This document shows positions 11,597-23,222 of a stretch of 64,000 bases of DNA, piece after piece; within the stretch, counting starts at the first letter, position 1; the number at the start of each line of letters is the position of its first letter. Made by a program: the position numbers and the translations under genes. The stretch spans positions 3,018,535 through 3,082,534 of the forward strand of contig CM021320.1 in assembly GCA_010645155.1 (NCBI GenBank). The letters run 5' to 3'. The notes below the pieces were generated by a model. The model did not search any database. It had not been told where the DNA came from and was given only the letters and a program-made list of their open reading frames with translations. This DNA comes from Tigriopus japonicus (taxonomy: Eukaryota; Arthropoda; Copepoda; Harpacticoida; Harpacticidae).

Positions 11597-14379
11597 TCGT
11601 ATGTTAAAATAGCGACCTAAATGCCTTACGATAGGAAGGCAATTCTTCCAAATAGGGTCCACGAACTTACCGGGGGGCGTCTTCATACAGCAAGAGCAAT
11701 GGAGATAAGAAAAAGATAACGTTAAAGAGACTCACAAAGTGTGGAAGTCAATTGATGAAGTATGCTTCAAGCGTGCATCTCTAAACACACAAAACATATG
11801 ACCTAATGAATAATTTTAAACCTTAAAAGCGACTTCACATTACAAGAACAAAATAAATTTGCGTAACCAAGAGCACTAAGATCATCTAAGGAACTAGTGG
11901 CACCGTCAAGGTCTTAAAATTAAGATCAAATACTTGAAAATCCAAGTGCTGCCAAAGGTGTAGATGCACTGTCAGAGAGTATTTTGTGGATTTTTTCAAG
12001 TTTTAGACTTAACAAGAGGTTTTTCATTGTGTCATTTGAAGTATTCAAGATGTTTTATTTCATCTAATAAGTCCTTGATCACAATATTTTTTGCGAAGTA
12101 TGAAAGGTCATTCTGACACATTATTCTCATCACTAAGAGTGCATTTTGTTTTGGTTTGCTAACACCATGCTTACTGTTTTACTTTGAAATAAATGTTCAA
12201 ATTGGTTTCAGTTTTATCCAAGAAGATAGTGATATCAAGGAAAATTTACTCACCAAAACTCAAGCCATTGGCTATGATATCATTTCATAACCAATTATGG
12301 CTATGATATGTTTGAGAATAGATTCATCATTACAAATTAGGAATTAATTTGTTTCATTAATAATTTAAATCCAATTAAAGAGTATTATGCTATGTTAGTA
12401 AATTGTGGAGGGAAAAATCAAAAGGGTAAACCCGGGTAAACCCTCTTGGTAGATAAATTAACTTCGAATGAATCCAAGAAATAAAGAGTTGATGATTGAT
12501 CTTCTGGAGAAACAAAAACGGCTAAAAAACAAGTCACAAACACATCTTAAAAACCTCTTGTTGCTTTGCGGATTTTTTATGAAAACAAAGAAAACTTTCA
12601 GTCCTGGATGAACTCAATTTCAAAAATTGGTCAGTAGTTTCTACAGTAAAAAGTTCAAAGTAAGAATTTTGTCTTTCTCAGTAATATTATTCTCAAATCA
12701 AATGCTACTCTTGTATGAGGAGATATTCTGTTATGTTTTCTGATGAGGAGCAAACAAATCTTTTCTTTTTCACTTTAATATAAACATTTTTATATCCAGC
12801 TTTGCCTATATTTATGAACTTTTTATCATCCAAATTCGTTTGTGTTAGATGAGTTTTTATTTTGGCTTTAACATAAAAACAATATGGTGGTGGAAATATT
12901 GTGTGAAAAAGTACAACCCAAATTGCACAAAAAATGAAGTGCAACTGAGAACGCCAATATACCTTGTCAAAACAATTGTGTCTGTTTTATACTTTGAACC
13001 TAAATATTTCAGTAATGTGTGGACAGTTTGACATGATCAAACATCCAGTGTCCCTTCAATAAATTCTAGCATGGTTTGGATTAATTTAGGATGTAATGTA
13101 AAGACAAATAAGTGCGAATTTATTGCTGGAACATGAAGCAGGATACGGTCACTTTGATGTCCATTGCCTTTTTCATGCAGGGTTCTAGATTGCTTTAAAT
13201 CATTGTAAAAACATAAATGGGATGAAGTAAGTTTTACTTGGTCCTGGAGAAAGGGGAGTAGTTTGGAAACATCTCCAACAAAAAAGAAGTGACATTATTC
13301 GGTCCAACACAATTCAAGAGCTCATAGAATTTCGACCATCATTTCCATTTTCGCAAATGAAAGACACCTTAAAAATGTAGACAATTCTTAAATCGTCCAC
13401 ACTTTCCAATTTGGTTGATAGCATATTAAACATCAATTTCAAAGATAGAAAGATTTGTTGGGGGTCGATTGGATGATAAGTGGTTATAAAATGAAACTTT
13501 GAAATTACTTTGCTTCAAATTTTGGAATAAAGCTTTCTTATTGGGGTGTAGTTGCAATTCTTGGTTGAAATCGAACTAAAGGAGACTCTTCTTTCATTTG
13601 CATTTGTAGTCTTAAACCAATGAAGGAAAGGATCCTTTTGATTGGAGCAAAACTACTTTTATAGCTACTTTTTTATTTCAATTTATTTATTAAGAGTTCA
13701 TGCCCTTGCTTAAAGGAGCAAGAGCTCTCATTTGTTCCAAGATTGAGATAATTTATATCCACTTGTTATCAAATTACTGCACGAAAAGGTTCAAAATGCA
13801 TGCTTTGGTTTATTTCTAGAAAATCTATATTTTCTGAACTTTGAACAGAGTTTTCTAATCTGCTGTTTTTTAGCTTTGTCTTTTCGCCGTTATGATTTTT
13901 CTATCGTTCTTGTTCTATTGATTCCTCTTTCCTCTGATGTTTCCTTTCCATTGTTTTAGGTGGGTTTAAAAAGAGCGTAACAAACTCACAGTGTGAGGGA
14001 CACAGGAAGCAACAGTAGAGGACTGATAAGTTTTGTTAACAGCGTTAGGTTATTTTATGTTGTTGGTACTACACTGTTCATTAAAGGGGAAAAAGACAAC
14101 GTTAATAGCCTTATGTATTCTAAAACACTTAAACTAACCTAAGCTGACCAAAGCCAACCCACATCTAATTAACCTTACTTATGGGTGTCATTGGGCTATT
14201 TTCTTGAAACAGCTTTGTAATCCCATCCACAACCTCTTCCTTGCTTATTCGTCTCTCTCCCTTGCTCTTGGTGCGTGCACATGACACCCTCCCCTCCCTA
14301 AAGTGTTCGTGGACCCTACTCGGAAATAACCTTTGTAACATGAGACATTTATTTCCGGCATATTTATGTTTACGTATGT
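11597..14379. other. Interior between inverted B repeats, no gene recognised
   Basis: This 2.8-kb AT-rich stretch is bounded by the two inverted B copies. Open frames are at most about 80 codons with low complexity. No transposase motif could be found by reading all frames. Confidence 0.4.
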
Positions 14380-14464
14380 TTGACCTTTAAAACTGGTATG
14401 ATGATACCCGATTTTGGCAACGCTGAAAAGTTTGTTTACGAAGATTTGTTAGAAATATAGGGCT
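14380..14464. repeat. Dispersed repeat B, copy 2 (inverted relative to 11511)
   Basis: It carries TTGACCTTTAAAACTGG, ATACCCGATTTTGGCAACGC and TTTGTTAGAAATATAGGG. These are the reverse complement of copy 1 apart from about three substitutions. Confidence 0.8.
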
Positions 14465-14727
14465 TTTAATTTGGCATAACCTTCTTTGCTTCTCTTCAGA
14501 ACTTCATGATTTGAATTGTTATAGAATTTCATGAAAGACTAGTCTAACCTGGAAATAAGAACATTCAACAGGAAAATATATCTTGGTATCACGTAAGATA
14601 CATAGTGAAAGACTAGTCAGTTTTACTTTATTTGTTCATAATGCAATAGTATATTAGAAAGATGTGTTTTAGAGACCAAATTAAAGATATGAGAACTGTA
14701 TGTTAAAGTTGATCGTGATTCATATTA

Positions 14728-15010
14728 GCTGAGTTTATATACCTTGTGACAATTTGAGTTGTGGCAGAATTTTTTTGCTACCACACGCCGTTGACTTCAA
14801 TTGCAAACCCAAAAGTACATAAGTTAGGACAAGAAATCCTGTGGCAAAAGTTATGAAAATGTTTTGCGACATGGTTTATAAAAAGAGCTTTCTTCAAACG
14901 ATTTCTTGTGGCAACTTACGTACTTCCGTGTTTGCAAATGAAACCAACGGCGTGTGGTAACGTAAAATTTCTGTAACAACTCAAGTTGTCACAGGGTATA
15001 TAAACTCAGC
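14728..15010. mobile_element. TA-flanked MITE with long terminal inverted repeats
   Basis: The left end is GCTGAGTTTATATACC after TA at 14726-14727. The right end is GGTATATAAACTCAGC followed by TA at 15011-15012. The inverted arms extend for about 100 bp with moderate divergence, for example CACACGCCGTTG on the left against CAACGGCGTGTG on the right. A 283-bp length, TA duplication and no coding capacity fit a Tc1/mariner-type MITE. Confidence 0.75.
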
Positions 15011-15281
15011 TATTGTCTCATTTATATCGATCTATTGTCAGTTTATTTCTAGTTTAGCTTATTTTTTTGTAAGTTTCAATGACAGTCAAATTTGTCTTAA
15101 TATTTTCATGTATTCATGTGTTTTCTATTCTTATTTTTTGTTTATGAGTTAGTTCAATGATCAGTATAAGTTCGAATGACGCAAATAAACCTTATTCATT
15201 GCAAAGGTGTGTTCTAGGCTGAGTAAGAGTTAAGATAGTAGAATGTTCTAAGGGTGTTTTATCTGTTCATTGAAACCATGA

Positions 15282-15362
15282 AGAGGCATTACAAGTTTAG
15301 TGTTTTGCTTGAGTAATGCATTTTGTTATTCAAATATTCTAGAAGTGTATCCCAAACCGTTG
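15282..15362. repeat. Dispersed repeat A, copy 2
   Basis: This is a direct-orientation match to 11267-11347, sharing GGCATTACAAGTTTAGTG and TGTATCCCAAACCGTTG. The flanks of the two copies differ. Confidence 0.75.
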
Positions 15363-16180
15363 CAAGTTGATGGATAATCATCAATTCTTTAAAAACTGAG
15401 ACTTTCTTCTTTCAAAAGCACGTTCTCTCCTTTTGTGCTTCTCCACTTGATCTTGGTCACCCCTGATTTGCCGTGCGCCGTCCAGGAAATTCTAGATTCT
15501 AGATGTCCGTGGTTAGACAGAGAAAAATCTAGTTAAACCAATTGTCCGGCTGGTAATGTAAAGCTCACATGCTTAATTTCAACTTGATCAACTGAAACTT
15601 GTTGCGTTTAGAGTAATATGAAGCGTAGAGAATAGCGCGCTCTTCCGACCGAACATTTATTTGTACCTACAAGGGTCAATTTTTTTCTCGTTTCCGCGCG
15701 GATGTTTTGCGAATGTAGCAAATTTCGAAACATTGTTTCTTGTGAACAGAGGAACGTATGATGCTGAAATTCAGCAAACAACATCCTTAAACGCCTGTCG
15801 TATCAATCTTATCAAAATAAAATCATTTACTTGAATGGAATTCGATTTATAAAAAATCCACAACTGAAAGCCTGAGCGGAGGCTTCCATGTCTTACGATT
15901 TCCTTGGTTCAACTAATTTTCATGGAGAAAGGACACTTCTTGATCCTTGCTTTGAAACGTCCATTTCAAAGAAAGCAAGGTCTTATAATGATGTTAGTGT
16001 TCAAATCCGAATCTTAAAGTGAGTTGTCGTCGATCTATTTGCACTGATTTCATAAAAAAGGGGCGTCTTTTTGCTCTTAGTACGGAGTACCGAAAAAATG
16101 CACAGCTACGCATTTGATGTATTTGACACGGCGTTAGATTGAGCCGAAGAATTTAACATTTTGGACCAGTGCCGAGACGG
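15363..16180. other. Intergenic, nothing recognised
   Basis: AT-rich sequence left of the hAT element. No coding frame, RNA gene or repeat boundary was recognised. Confidence 0.35.
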
Positions 16181-16702
16181 GACGGAAACAGGGTGGGCAT
16201 TTGATTTTTGGACATTTTGTCCACCCTTGTCCAAAAATAAGGGTGTCCAAAAATAAAAAAAATAAGGGCGTCCAAAAGTGTCCAAAAAAAATAATTCGAA
16301 AAATAATAGTTAAAAGATTCTTAGAATAACATTCTTCAAAGTTTCTTTCCAAAGTAAACGTCACTTGACGAAATCTAATCAAGGAAAAGTCAATTCAGCG
16401 TAAATAAACTTACATTTAATACATTGCATGAGCCAATTACTTGAAAGCTTAATTGGACATTTGAACTTTCCACTCTTTTTATATGACGACTAAGCGTCGT
16501 CCAAAACGTGGGAAAGAACGATCAATTGATGGAATGAACGAACAAATGAATATGAGACTGGGAATGCTAATAACACCCTCACACCACACTTCATGTTAAA
16601 CATAGTATGCAAGTACATTTTAAAGTTAATTGTGTCATAATTAGGAACAAGAGAAAATTACTTAGTAGTTTGATTTATATTTCTAAGCATTCTAAGCAAG
16701 GG

Positions 16703-16948
16703 AGGAGACGTGGTGTCGTGGTTAACGCAGTTTCCTATGGTGAGAGAGGTCCCAGGTTCGATCCTCCTCCCCAACCTTTCTCAAGGAAACTTTTAGACAT
16801 TAATCCACACCCACAGACGGAGAACCATTCTGCTACCGGACATGAGATTGACTATCGGAAAAACTTTGGACGATGTGATGGCTGGCTTTGCTGGCCGGGC
16901 GAGGCTCAACCCTCCGACCCTAGCACCAACAATCCAAAAAAAAAAACA
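16703..16948 (+). repeat. tRNA-derived SINE with A-rich tail
   Basis: The head has an A-box region GTGGTGTCGTGGTTAACGC and a B box CAGGTTCGATCCTCC about 45 bp apart. An unrelated body follows and ends in a run of ten A residues near 16936-16945. It lies inside the larger hAT element. An open frame across it is incidental. Confidence 0.7.
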
Positions 16949-17084
16949 TCATTGCTGCTAGTGCTTTCCATCCAAGAGGCAAGAAGGCTTTTGAACTGAT
17001 TGTCCAAATAAATTTAAACTCTAAAAAAGCACACTCAAACTGATATCAGTTTGCAATGTGGTTATTAAAAAGCTTCTGCTAAAG

Positions 17085-17435
17085 CAGGGGTTCACAAACT
17101 TTTCGTGCCACTACCCAAATGAAAGTCTAGATTTTCGTCAGTTCCCCAAACACTATTTACATATATACATCACAAAAAGACTGTTAAATATCAGGTTTTT
17201 ATTCATTGCATCATGAAGCATGCTAGTGACTCCGACTGCCGTCCATAGAATAGCCTAACCAGTTTCACATATAGCGAGCAAAAATTGAAAGGCAGAAAAT
17301 TTGAATAACCCATTTTTTAAAATATTTTTCTGGGCAGTTATCTAATTTTCTTCCAAATCCCAAAATGCTTCACTACCCCATGGAAAAAGTCCATTACCCC
17401 AAGTGGGGTAATTACCCCGACTTTGGGAACCCCTG
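17085..17435. mobile_element. hAT MITE nested in the larger hAT element
   Basis: The left end CAGGGGTTCACAAACTTTT and the right end GACTTTGGGAACCCCTG form imperfect terminal inverted repeats of the common hAT CAGGGGTTC type. The flanking 8-mers are TGCTAAAG (17077-17084) and TACTAAAG (17436-17443), 7 of 8 identical. It is 351 bp long with no coding capacity. Confidence 0.8.
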
Positions 17436-17810
17436 TACTAAAGGATTTTAAGCAATGTTGATTTATTATTAAAACAAAAAGATTCTTGTTTACAGATGAG
17501 GAAGTAATATGTAAATCTTGAAACATGTTGAACGGTTACACACATTTTATCATATTGTATAAATAAAACATGCAAATGGTTCTTACGTTTTATAAATGTA
17601 TATATAACATTATTGTAATCAATGGGGCAATTAGCCTCATGACCGAGGATTGAAGTAATCAAGGCAAAGTTTATTTTTCCAAGTAGTATTTCCAATAATA
17701 GAACTATTTTTGTTTGAGTATATAATCACGCATTCTTTAGAATTCAATTACTTATGCAGTGTAACTGGATTTTCGTCTGATTTGTACAACTTTCTTTTAC
17801 GTTTCTTGGA

Positions 17811-18030
17811 CTTTTGGACACCTTCTGGGGATTTTTGGACACCTTCTGGGGATTTTTGGACACTTTCTGGGGATTTTTGGACACTTTCTGGGGATTTTTG
17901 GACACCTTCTGGGTGTATTTGGACACCTTTTGGGTATTTTTGGACAATTTTGAACACTTTTGGACACTTTTGAACACTTTTGAACACTTTTGGACACTTT
18001 TGAACACTTTTGGACACTTTTGGACACTAG
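17811..18030. repeat. Minisatellite: 21-bp then 10-bp units of the hAT subterminal motif
   Basis: About six copies of a 21-bp unit (TTTTTGGACACCTTCTGGGGA) are followed by about nine copies of a 10-bp unit alternating TTTTGGACAC and TTTTGAACAC. The array ends 40 bp inside the right terminus of the hAT element. Long open frames across it are artefacts of a period divisible by three, not proteins. Confidence 0.85.
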
Positions 18031-18079
18031 GGTGTCCAAAATTCTCTCGATGTCGAAAAATGCCCACCCTGGACGGAAA

Positions 18080-18506
18080 TCATAGGGAACAATCGTTTCT
18101 TCAAAAAAGTCGATGTTCTTAGATGCAAACCTAACTAACAACCAAATCTTTGAACATTTTGCATGACTCAATTCTTAGGCACACTAAACCTGTAGTTCTA
18201 AAATAGTCGTTAAATCTTTTCAATCATTTTTTAAAGTCTCTTGGTGATCAGTATTCCTTAAGAACACGATCAACGATCACGTTTTGACTACTTATCGCAC
18301 ATGATGCGAATAATTCAGACAAGCACTACTATACATCACCTGCGAGCAGGAAAAAGTTGAAATATTTTTTCTTATTTCAAGTTAAACCATTTTCAGAGTT
18401 ACTAGAATTAAAAGAATACCGCCAAGAGATTCACAGTTTCCACTTTAAACAAAGGTTCCCGCATAGTTTGAGAAGAAAACGGAAAGAAAAACAAAAATCC
18501 CATGGT
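18080..18506. other. Spacer between transposons, nothing recognised
   Basis: AT-rich sequence between the hAT element and the next MITE, with no coding or RNA signal. Confidence 0.35.
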
Positions 18507-18667
18507 TATAGAGGATTTTAAACCAAGCTTGAAAAAATCGCCAATAGATGGCGCGAAAAAGGGGGCAAGTACTAAGCACCAGGCTCACAAGTCTTTTCTC
18601 TTTACTTGCCCAACCTTCCCCGCCATCTATTGGCGAATTATTCAAGCTTGGTTTAAAATCCTCTATA
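18507..18667. mobile_element. Short MITE with about 48-bp terminal inverted repeats
   Basis: The left arm reads TATAGAGGATTTTAAACCAA, then GCTTGAA and CGCCAATAGATGGCG. The right arm is the reverse complement, beginning CGCCATCTATTGGCG and ending AAAATCCTCTATA. The arms are nearly perfect apart from a small bulge and enclose about 65 bp. The terminal TATA makes a TA target duplication possible. Confidence 0.75.
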
Positions 18668-18870
18668 AGGATATTGCACATGAAACTTTTTTTACCACAA
18701 TTTGCAATTGTTAGTCGTATGACAATATCGCCAAATCTTTTTAATGAAAGAAATCCCGCTTTTATGTCTCTCCAAAAAGTCAACACATTACCATAATTTT
18801 CAAATTACTACAATCTACAAGTTACTATATTTACAAGTCTTTTGTTTTTCCCAATCGGTAGCTTGTTTAA

Positions 18871-18985
18871 CATTTGGATTCAGTTTCAGTAATACCTACT
18901 GAAACCAAAAGTAGACAAGCACCATGAAGAATGGAGTTGAGAGCAAAATCAAAAAGAATTTTTGTCCAAAAACCTCTGAAACATT
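18871..18985. repeat. Diverged partial copy of the CGGCCGAAA MITE
   Basis: TACCTACTGAAACC, GTAGACAAGCACCATG and CCAAAAACCTCTGAAA follow the order seen in the intact copy at 19059-19390, but the G/C-rich ends are decayed. Confidence 0.6.
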
Positions 18986-19058
18986 TTTTTCAACTTTTGA
19001 CACGCATTGACAATTTTAAATCTTGAAGTTTTCCGAGGCTCTTGGTTTTGGTTAAGAG

Positions 19059-19390
19059 TAGTGATGGACCGAAAGCGCTTTCGGCCGAAATTACGGCCGA
19101 AATTTCGGTTTCGGTTATGCCTACCGAAACCGAAAGCAGACAAGCACTATGTAAAATGGAGTTTGACAACAAAATCAAAAAAAATGGTCCAAAAACCTCT
19201 GAAATTTAAGTTTTCCGATTTTTCAAAATTTGCGACTACCCAACATCGAACACATGAGCATTCTAATTTTTAAGGCAGATTTTGCATTTGAACAATTTTG
19301 TAATCAGCTGCTTTCGGTTTCGGTTTCGGTTAAGCCCTCTTTCGGCCGAAACTTTCGGTTTCGGTTATGAGCCCTTTCGGTCCATCACTA
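19059..19390. mobile_element. MITE with TAGTGATGGACCGAAAG termini, copy 1
   Basis: The left end TAGTGATGGACCGAAAG and the right end CTTTCGGTCCATCACTA are perfect inverted repeats of 17 bp. Just inside are several CGGCCGAAA and GGTTTCGGTTA subterminal repeats. The word AAGAG flanks both ends closely, but an 8-bp duplication is not clear. The interior is non-coding. An opposite-orientation copy lies at 26459-26784. Confidence 0.8.
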
Positions 19391-22300
19391 AGAGCTCGTT
19401 AAGAGCTCTTTTGTTTCATCATTATTAATCTAGTGAAGACGCTGGAACCCAAAATTTCATGCCTGTACTCTTTTTCAAAATGGCTCTTGTCTTTCCTTTT
19501 GATAAATTTAAAAATAGCATTCGGCATTGCCTATCCACCTCAAAACTTTCTCAAATCCCTTTTGGAATTGAAAGTAGCCTTTTCCAGTTCAAATAAAAAG
19601 CGTGAAGAGCTTCGTGTACGCTGTAAATCGCATCTAATGTGATTCTTTTAGGTTTACCTCCTTGCTTGTCTTTGAACTGTGCTTTCTCTGCTCATCTTCA
19701 CTCTGACTCGAGAAATATGAAGGAGTTACGTTCGCTCTCCGAGAATCTCTCGCCACACTTGAGCATCCATCCGTATTTCATTCAAGATCTAATTACTTCT
19801 TTGTAAAGTGACCCCGAATGAAAGAGATTGCTTGTTGGAAGTAATGAATAATGACATTTCTCTGTGGATTTCTTATCTTAAGTACTATCTACCCCTAAGG
19901 AAATTGGCTTAGATTAAGATACAGATGAAGTCTGACCATATCTGCATTTTCTCTGCCTCGTGATCTTGCCCCCATTTTGTTTGTGGGCCTGCAAATCGAG
20001 AGGACAAAATGCCCAAAGACGACGCTTTCCCCGGGCATTTCTTGAATACGTACGTAACTTACGCTCAATGACATTGGCAATGGACCAACAAATGACTTTT
20101 TGGGGAGACCAAAGCGCGATTTCTTTCATTAAAAAGATTTGGCGACATTGTCATATGACAGACAATTGCTCACACATTGAGATTCCCGCATCGCACCTAG
20201 ATTTTCCAATGTTGACTCGAAGTTTGAAACACGATGTGGCAAATAGCGCTCTAACAAAATCCAGACTTCCACTCATTTGAGATTCAAGCCATTTTAAAAG
20301 CAAGGATCTTCACTGGCGAAGTTTGCCTTCTATTTCTATTTATCTTTTGCATGTTGTTATACCGCGCAAATGGCAATTGTTTTTCATTTCACACATCTTG
20401 GCCACGGTGTTCCGAATGGTTTTTTTGGGTTTGGATCGAAATACCGAAAGACCTCATGGCATTTTTTGGACCCACAATTCAATAGGGAACACCTTTACCT
20501 CTAATTGTATTACTTAAGTTTTGGTCTAGGGAAAAGTAATATACCTAAAAACCATTAATTGGAACATTTTTTGATAAACTATTTAATTCATATTTAGAGA
20601 CCATTTAGTTACGTGTTGTATTGAAATTGAATAAAAATACATTCATCAGCAGCTGAGTTATTTGACTTTGCATGGTCAATTTTTGACAAAAAAAAGCCGA
20701 AAAACGTTAGTTATATGAAAAAACAAATTCCCAAAGATTTCATATACCTTTCCAATATCGCAAAAAACAAATGAAATTTTTCGAGGTTTGGAGTTTATGT
20801 CAAAATTTCTCAAAATGATAGAAAATGTCACTTAAAAAGCACTTAAAATACATTTTGCGATAAAACATCTTTTGCAATGTCAAAGACACCCAAAATTGGG
20901 TAATATTTGAAGGTTTAAAAAATTCGTTTGATGTTTCAAGTTTTGGTATTTGTCCATTTTGATCATGGTCCTGCAAGAAATCGTAAATTTGAATATGAAT
21001 CTGTTAGACATATTTTTTAGTAATGGGCTGAACGCATAACAAAGTGTAGTCTAAATAGTTATGAAATATGTTTTCCGAAAATCTTGTTTAAGTAAAGTTG
21101 TTTCTCATGGCAGGAGTTACTAGTGATGTCATCATTTTTGGCGGGAAAAAAAGTTCGGAAGACATGTGCTTTTGATGAGCGTGGAAGGTAGCTAAAATGA
21201 AGATTTAGGCCTGGTAATTGTAACACTTCCTTTCTCATCTGTTTAACTTGCAGTTAGAATAGCAATTCTTGACATTTTTTTGGCAAAACAATATGTTTTG
21301 TTGCTTTTATCTAAAATTTCGTTACATAAATTGAGAGGGTTCTTCCGGAATCTTCGATCTTCAGGAATGCCCAACATCGAATAACAAGATGGCCAGAGGA
21401 CATCGGTTCCTGGGGTAACTAACCCTAAAAGCAAATAATTTGTTGAATTGAAGGCTTCCAATTTCTCCCTTAGTTTTTAAAGTACTTTGCAACACTTTTC
21501 AAAATACATTAACCATGCCATGTTTTTAAAATGTATAACACTTTATAGTGCCTTTTTCTTATCAAAATTACACTTCAAGATGGAATTTGTGAAACCTTTG
21601 TAAACGCATTGTAAGTTTACCTTTTTATTTATAGGGAGGAGGGGCACTTCCGAGGAGTTGCGCGTTTTCAGCTCTTGTACAATCCAAATCTCCAAGAAAC
21701 TTGTATCGGCAAGGTTTGAAACCAAAATTTTGCAGCCCCCACTTTCAACATGGAACGTGCAATTACTTTTCCCAAACCTACAGATGTATTCAAGACATCA
21801 AGGTGATGGCTTGATTGTGTGCTGAGTTGAGTTTTCCCTTTTGGAAAAGGAAAAGGGGTGGAAAAATAAAATTTCAGATCCCATTGTTCGACAACACATG
21901 GAGTACAGTAGCTAGTCCTATTGAATGGATGGATGAAGCAACGCTTGTTTTCGCCAAATCATTTTCTAATCTTTGTTATTTTCAGCTGGATTCTCCATTC
22001 ATTACTGCCACAGTGGGAGTTCCCAACCTCTTGATAGCCAGAAGTTTGGCCAAGAAAGGGTCTGATCAGACTTGATCACACTTTACAGATTTAGCATCCG
22101 AGGCGTTTGCTGGTTTCTCGTAACTCACTCGGAGCTCAATAAACCCTGCTTAACGGGATGGCAATTTTCCATAGCACTTCAATCGGTATGCAAATGTATT
22201 GGTAGCCTTGGGGTGAGTGCAAGAATTGCGACTTGAACCCATGTCCATGTTCTTGCTAGCAAAAGGAGATGTCAGGCCGCAATTGGGAATCCCAAATATG

Positions 22301-22633
22301 GTTTATCCTTAACCACCAAGACGAGATCCGACAAAGAGGAAACGAAACTTTCAAATGTGGGCGTAGACTTGCTCAGAATTGGCAAGGGTGTCCAAGAAAG
22401 TTAACGATCTTGTGTAGGTAAATAAGGAGATCAATGTAGTCACCAAGTGGGATGTACACTTTAAGAAACTTTGTGATGACTGATGACACTTCATCAAATT
22501 GAAAACTCAAAGCTTGAAGCACTTGTCTTACATACTTTTAATCAACATCAAATTTGAAGGAGAAGGAGGCAATTAAAATGGTTGTTGAAACTTTCCTTGC
22601 ATGCTACAGGTTAATGTTTTCAATACGCTAGAA
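19391..22633. other. Intergenic, no gene recognised
   Basis: The stretch contains several open frames of 60-105 codons (for example near 19433-19642 and 19960-20280). They lack family resemblance, splice context or a convincing start. A slightly higher G+C patch at 19960-20280 could hide an exon but cannot be supported. Confidence 0.35.
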
Positions 22634-22883
22634 CAGGGGTCGGCAACCACTTTTGGGCCAAGGGCCACCAAATATGACTACATCTTGTCAATGGCCCTCC
22701 AAACAGACGTTGGTAGGTCCAGGGGCCCACAAATAAACGATCAAAGAGCTTTGGGCCCACGAGCACAGTATTATGGATGGCTCGTGGACCCTCTATTTTG
22801 AACTTTCCCCAGAGTTCCTGGGCCCACCATGGACCACCCTTGGGCCAACATGTGGGCCTGGACCCACCGGTTGCCGACCCCTG
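22634..22883. mobile_element. GGGCCC-rich hAT MITE, intact copy
   Basis: The left end CAGGGGTCGGCAACC and the right end GGTTGCCGACCCCTG are perfect 15-bp inverted repeats. The flanking 8-mers CGCTAGAA and CACTTGAA agree at 6 of 8 positions, compatible with a decayed hAT target duplication. Repeated GGGCCCA words fill the interior. Related copies lie at 26131-26378 (opposite orientation) and at the window's left edge. Confidence 0.8.
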
Positions 22884-23222
22884 CACTTGAACATTTGTTT
22901 TCAGGAGACAACGTTGATGCAAGTGTATTCTAACTTTATGGGTAATAAAGAACAACGCCAACTAGAGTCGGTAAGACCATTGTCGTGACCAAATTTTCGA
23001 TTAACTTGTTCCCTAACCAACTTAAAATGGCTCTCCGATGGATTGTTTCCCCAGGGATTTGTTAGTTTGAATAAACCACGGACATCGGAGAAAAGGACAA
23101 GATACCAATAATCAAAAATTGATACTTGAGGAAGATGAAGAGCTAATTCTATAGAAAATAAATGTTATAGAATCATAAATAGAACAAAAACAGTGATATC
23201 CTTTGAAATTACAACCATGTAA

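Larger units (their letters stand above)
16189..18071. mobile_element. Non-autonomous hAT element with perfect 8-bp target duplication
   Basis: The left terminus is CAGGGTGGGCATTT (16189) and the right terminus is AAATGCCCACCCTG (ending 18071), a terminal inverted repeat of about 14 bp. The 8-mer GACGGAAA lies directly outside both ends (16181-16188 and 18072-18079), a perfect hAT-type target-site duplication. Both subterminal regions carry repeats of GTGTCCAAAA, pointing inward from each side. The interior has no transposase frame and instead holds a SINE (16703-16948) and a second hAT MITE (17085-17435), so the element is nested. It is non-autonomous as it stands. Confidence 0.85.

Noticed and set aside
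17811..18030. CRISPR array
   Set aside because: Units are contiguous, with no unique spacers, and the genome is clearly eukaryotic.
17710..18171. Repeat protein with FWTPSGD heptads, and the minus-strand counterpart with KNPQKVS repeats
   Set aside because: All frames stay open because the 21-bp minisatellite lacks stops and has a period divisible by three. It lies in a hAT subterminal region and has no promoter, start or splice context.
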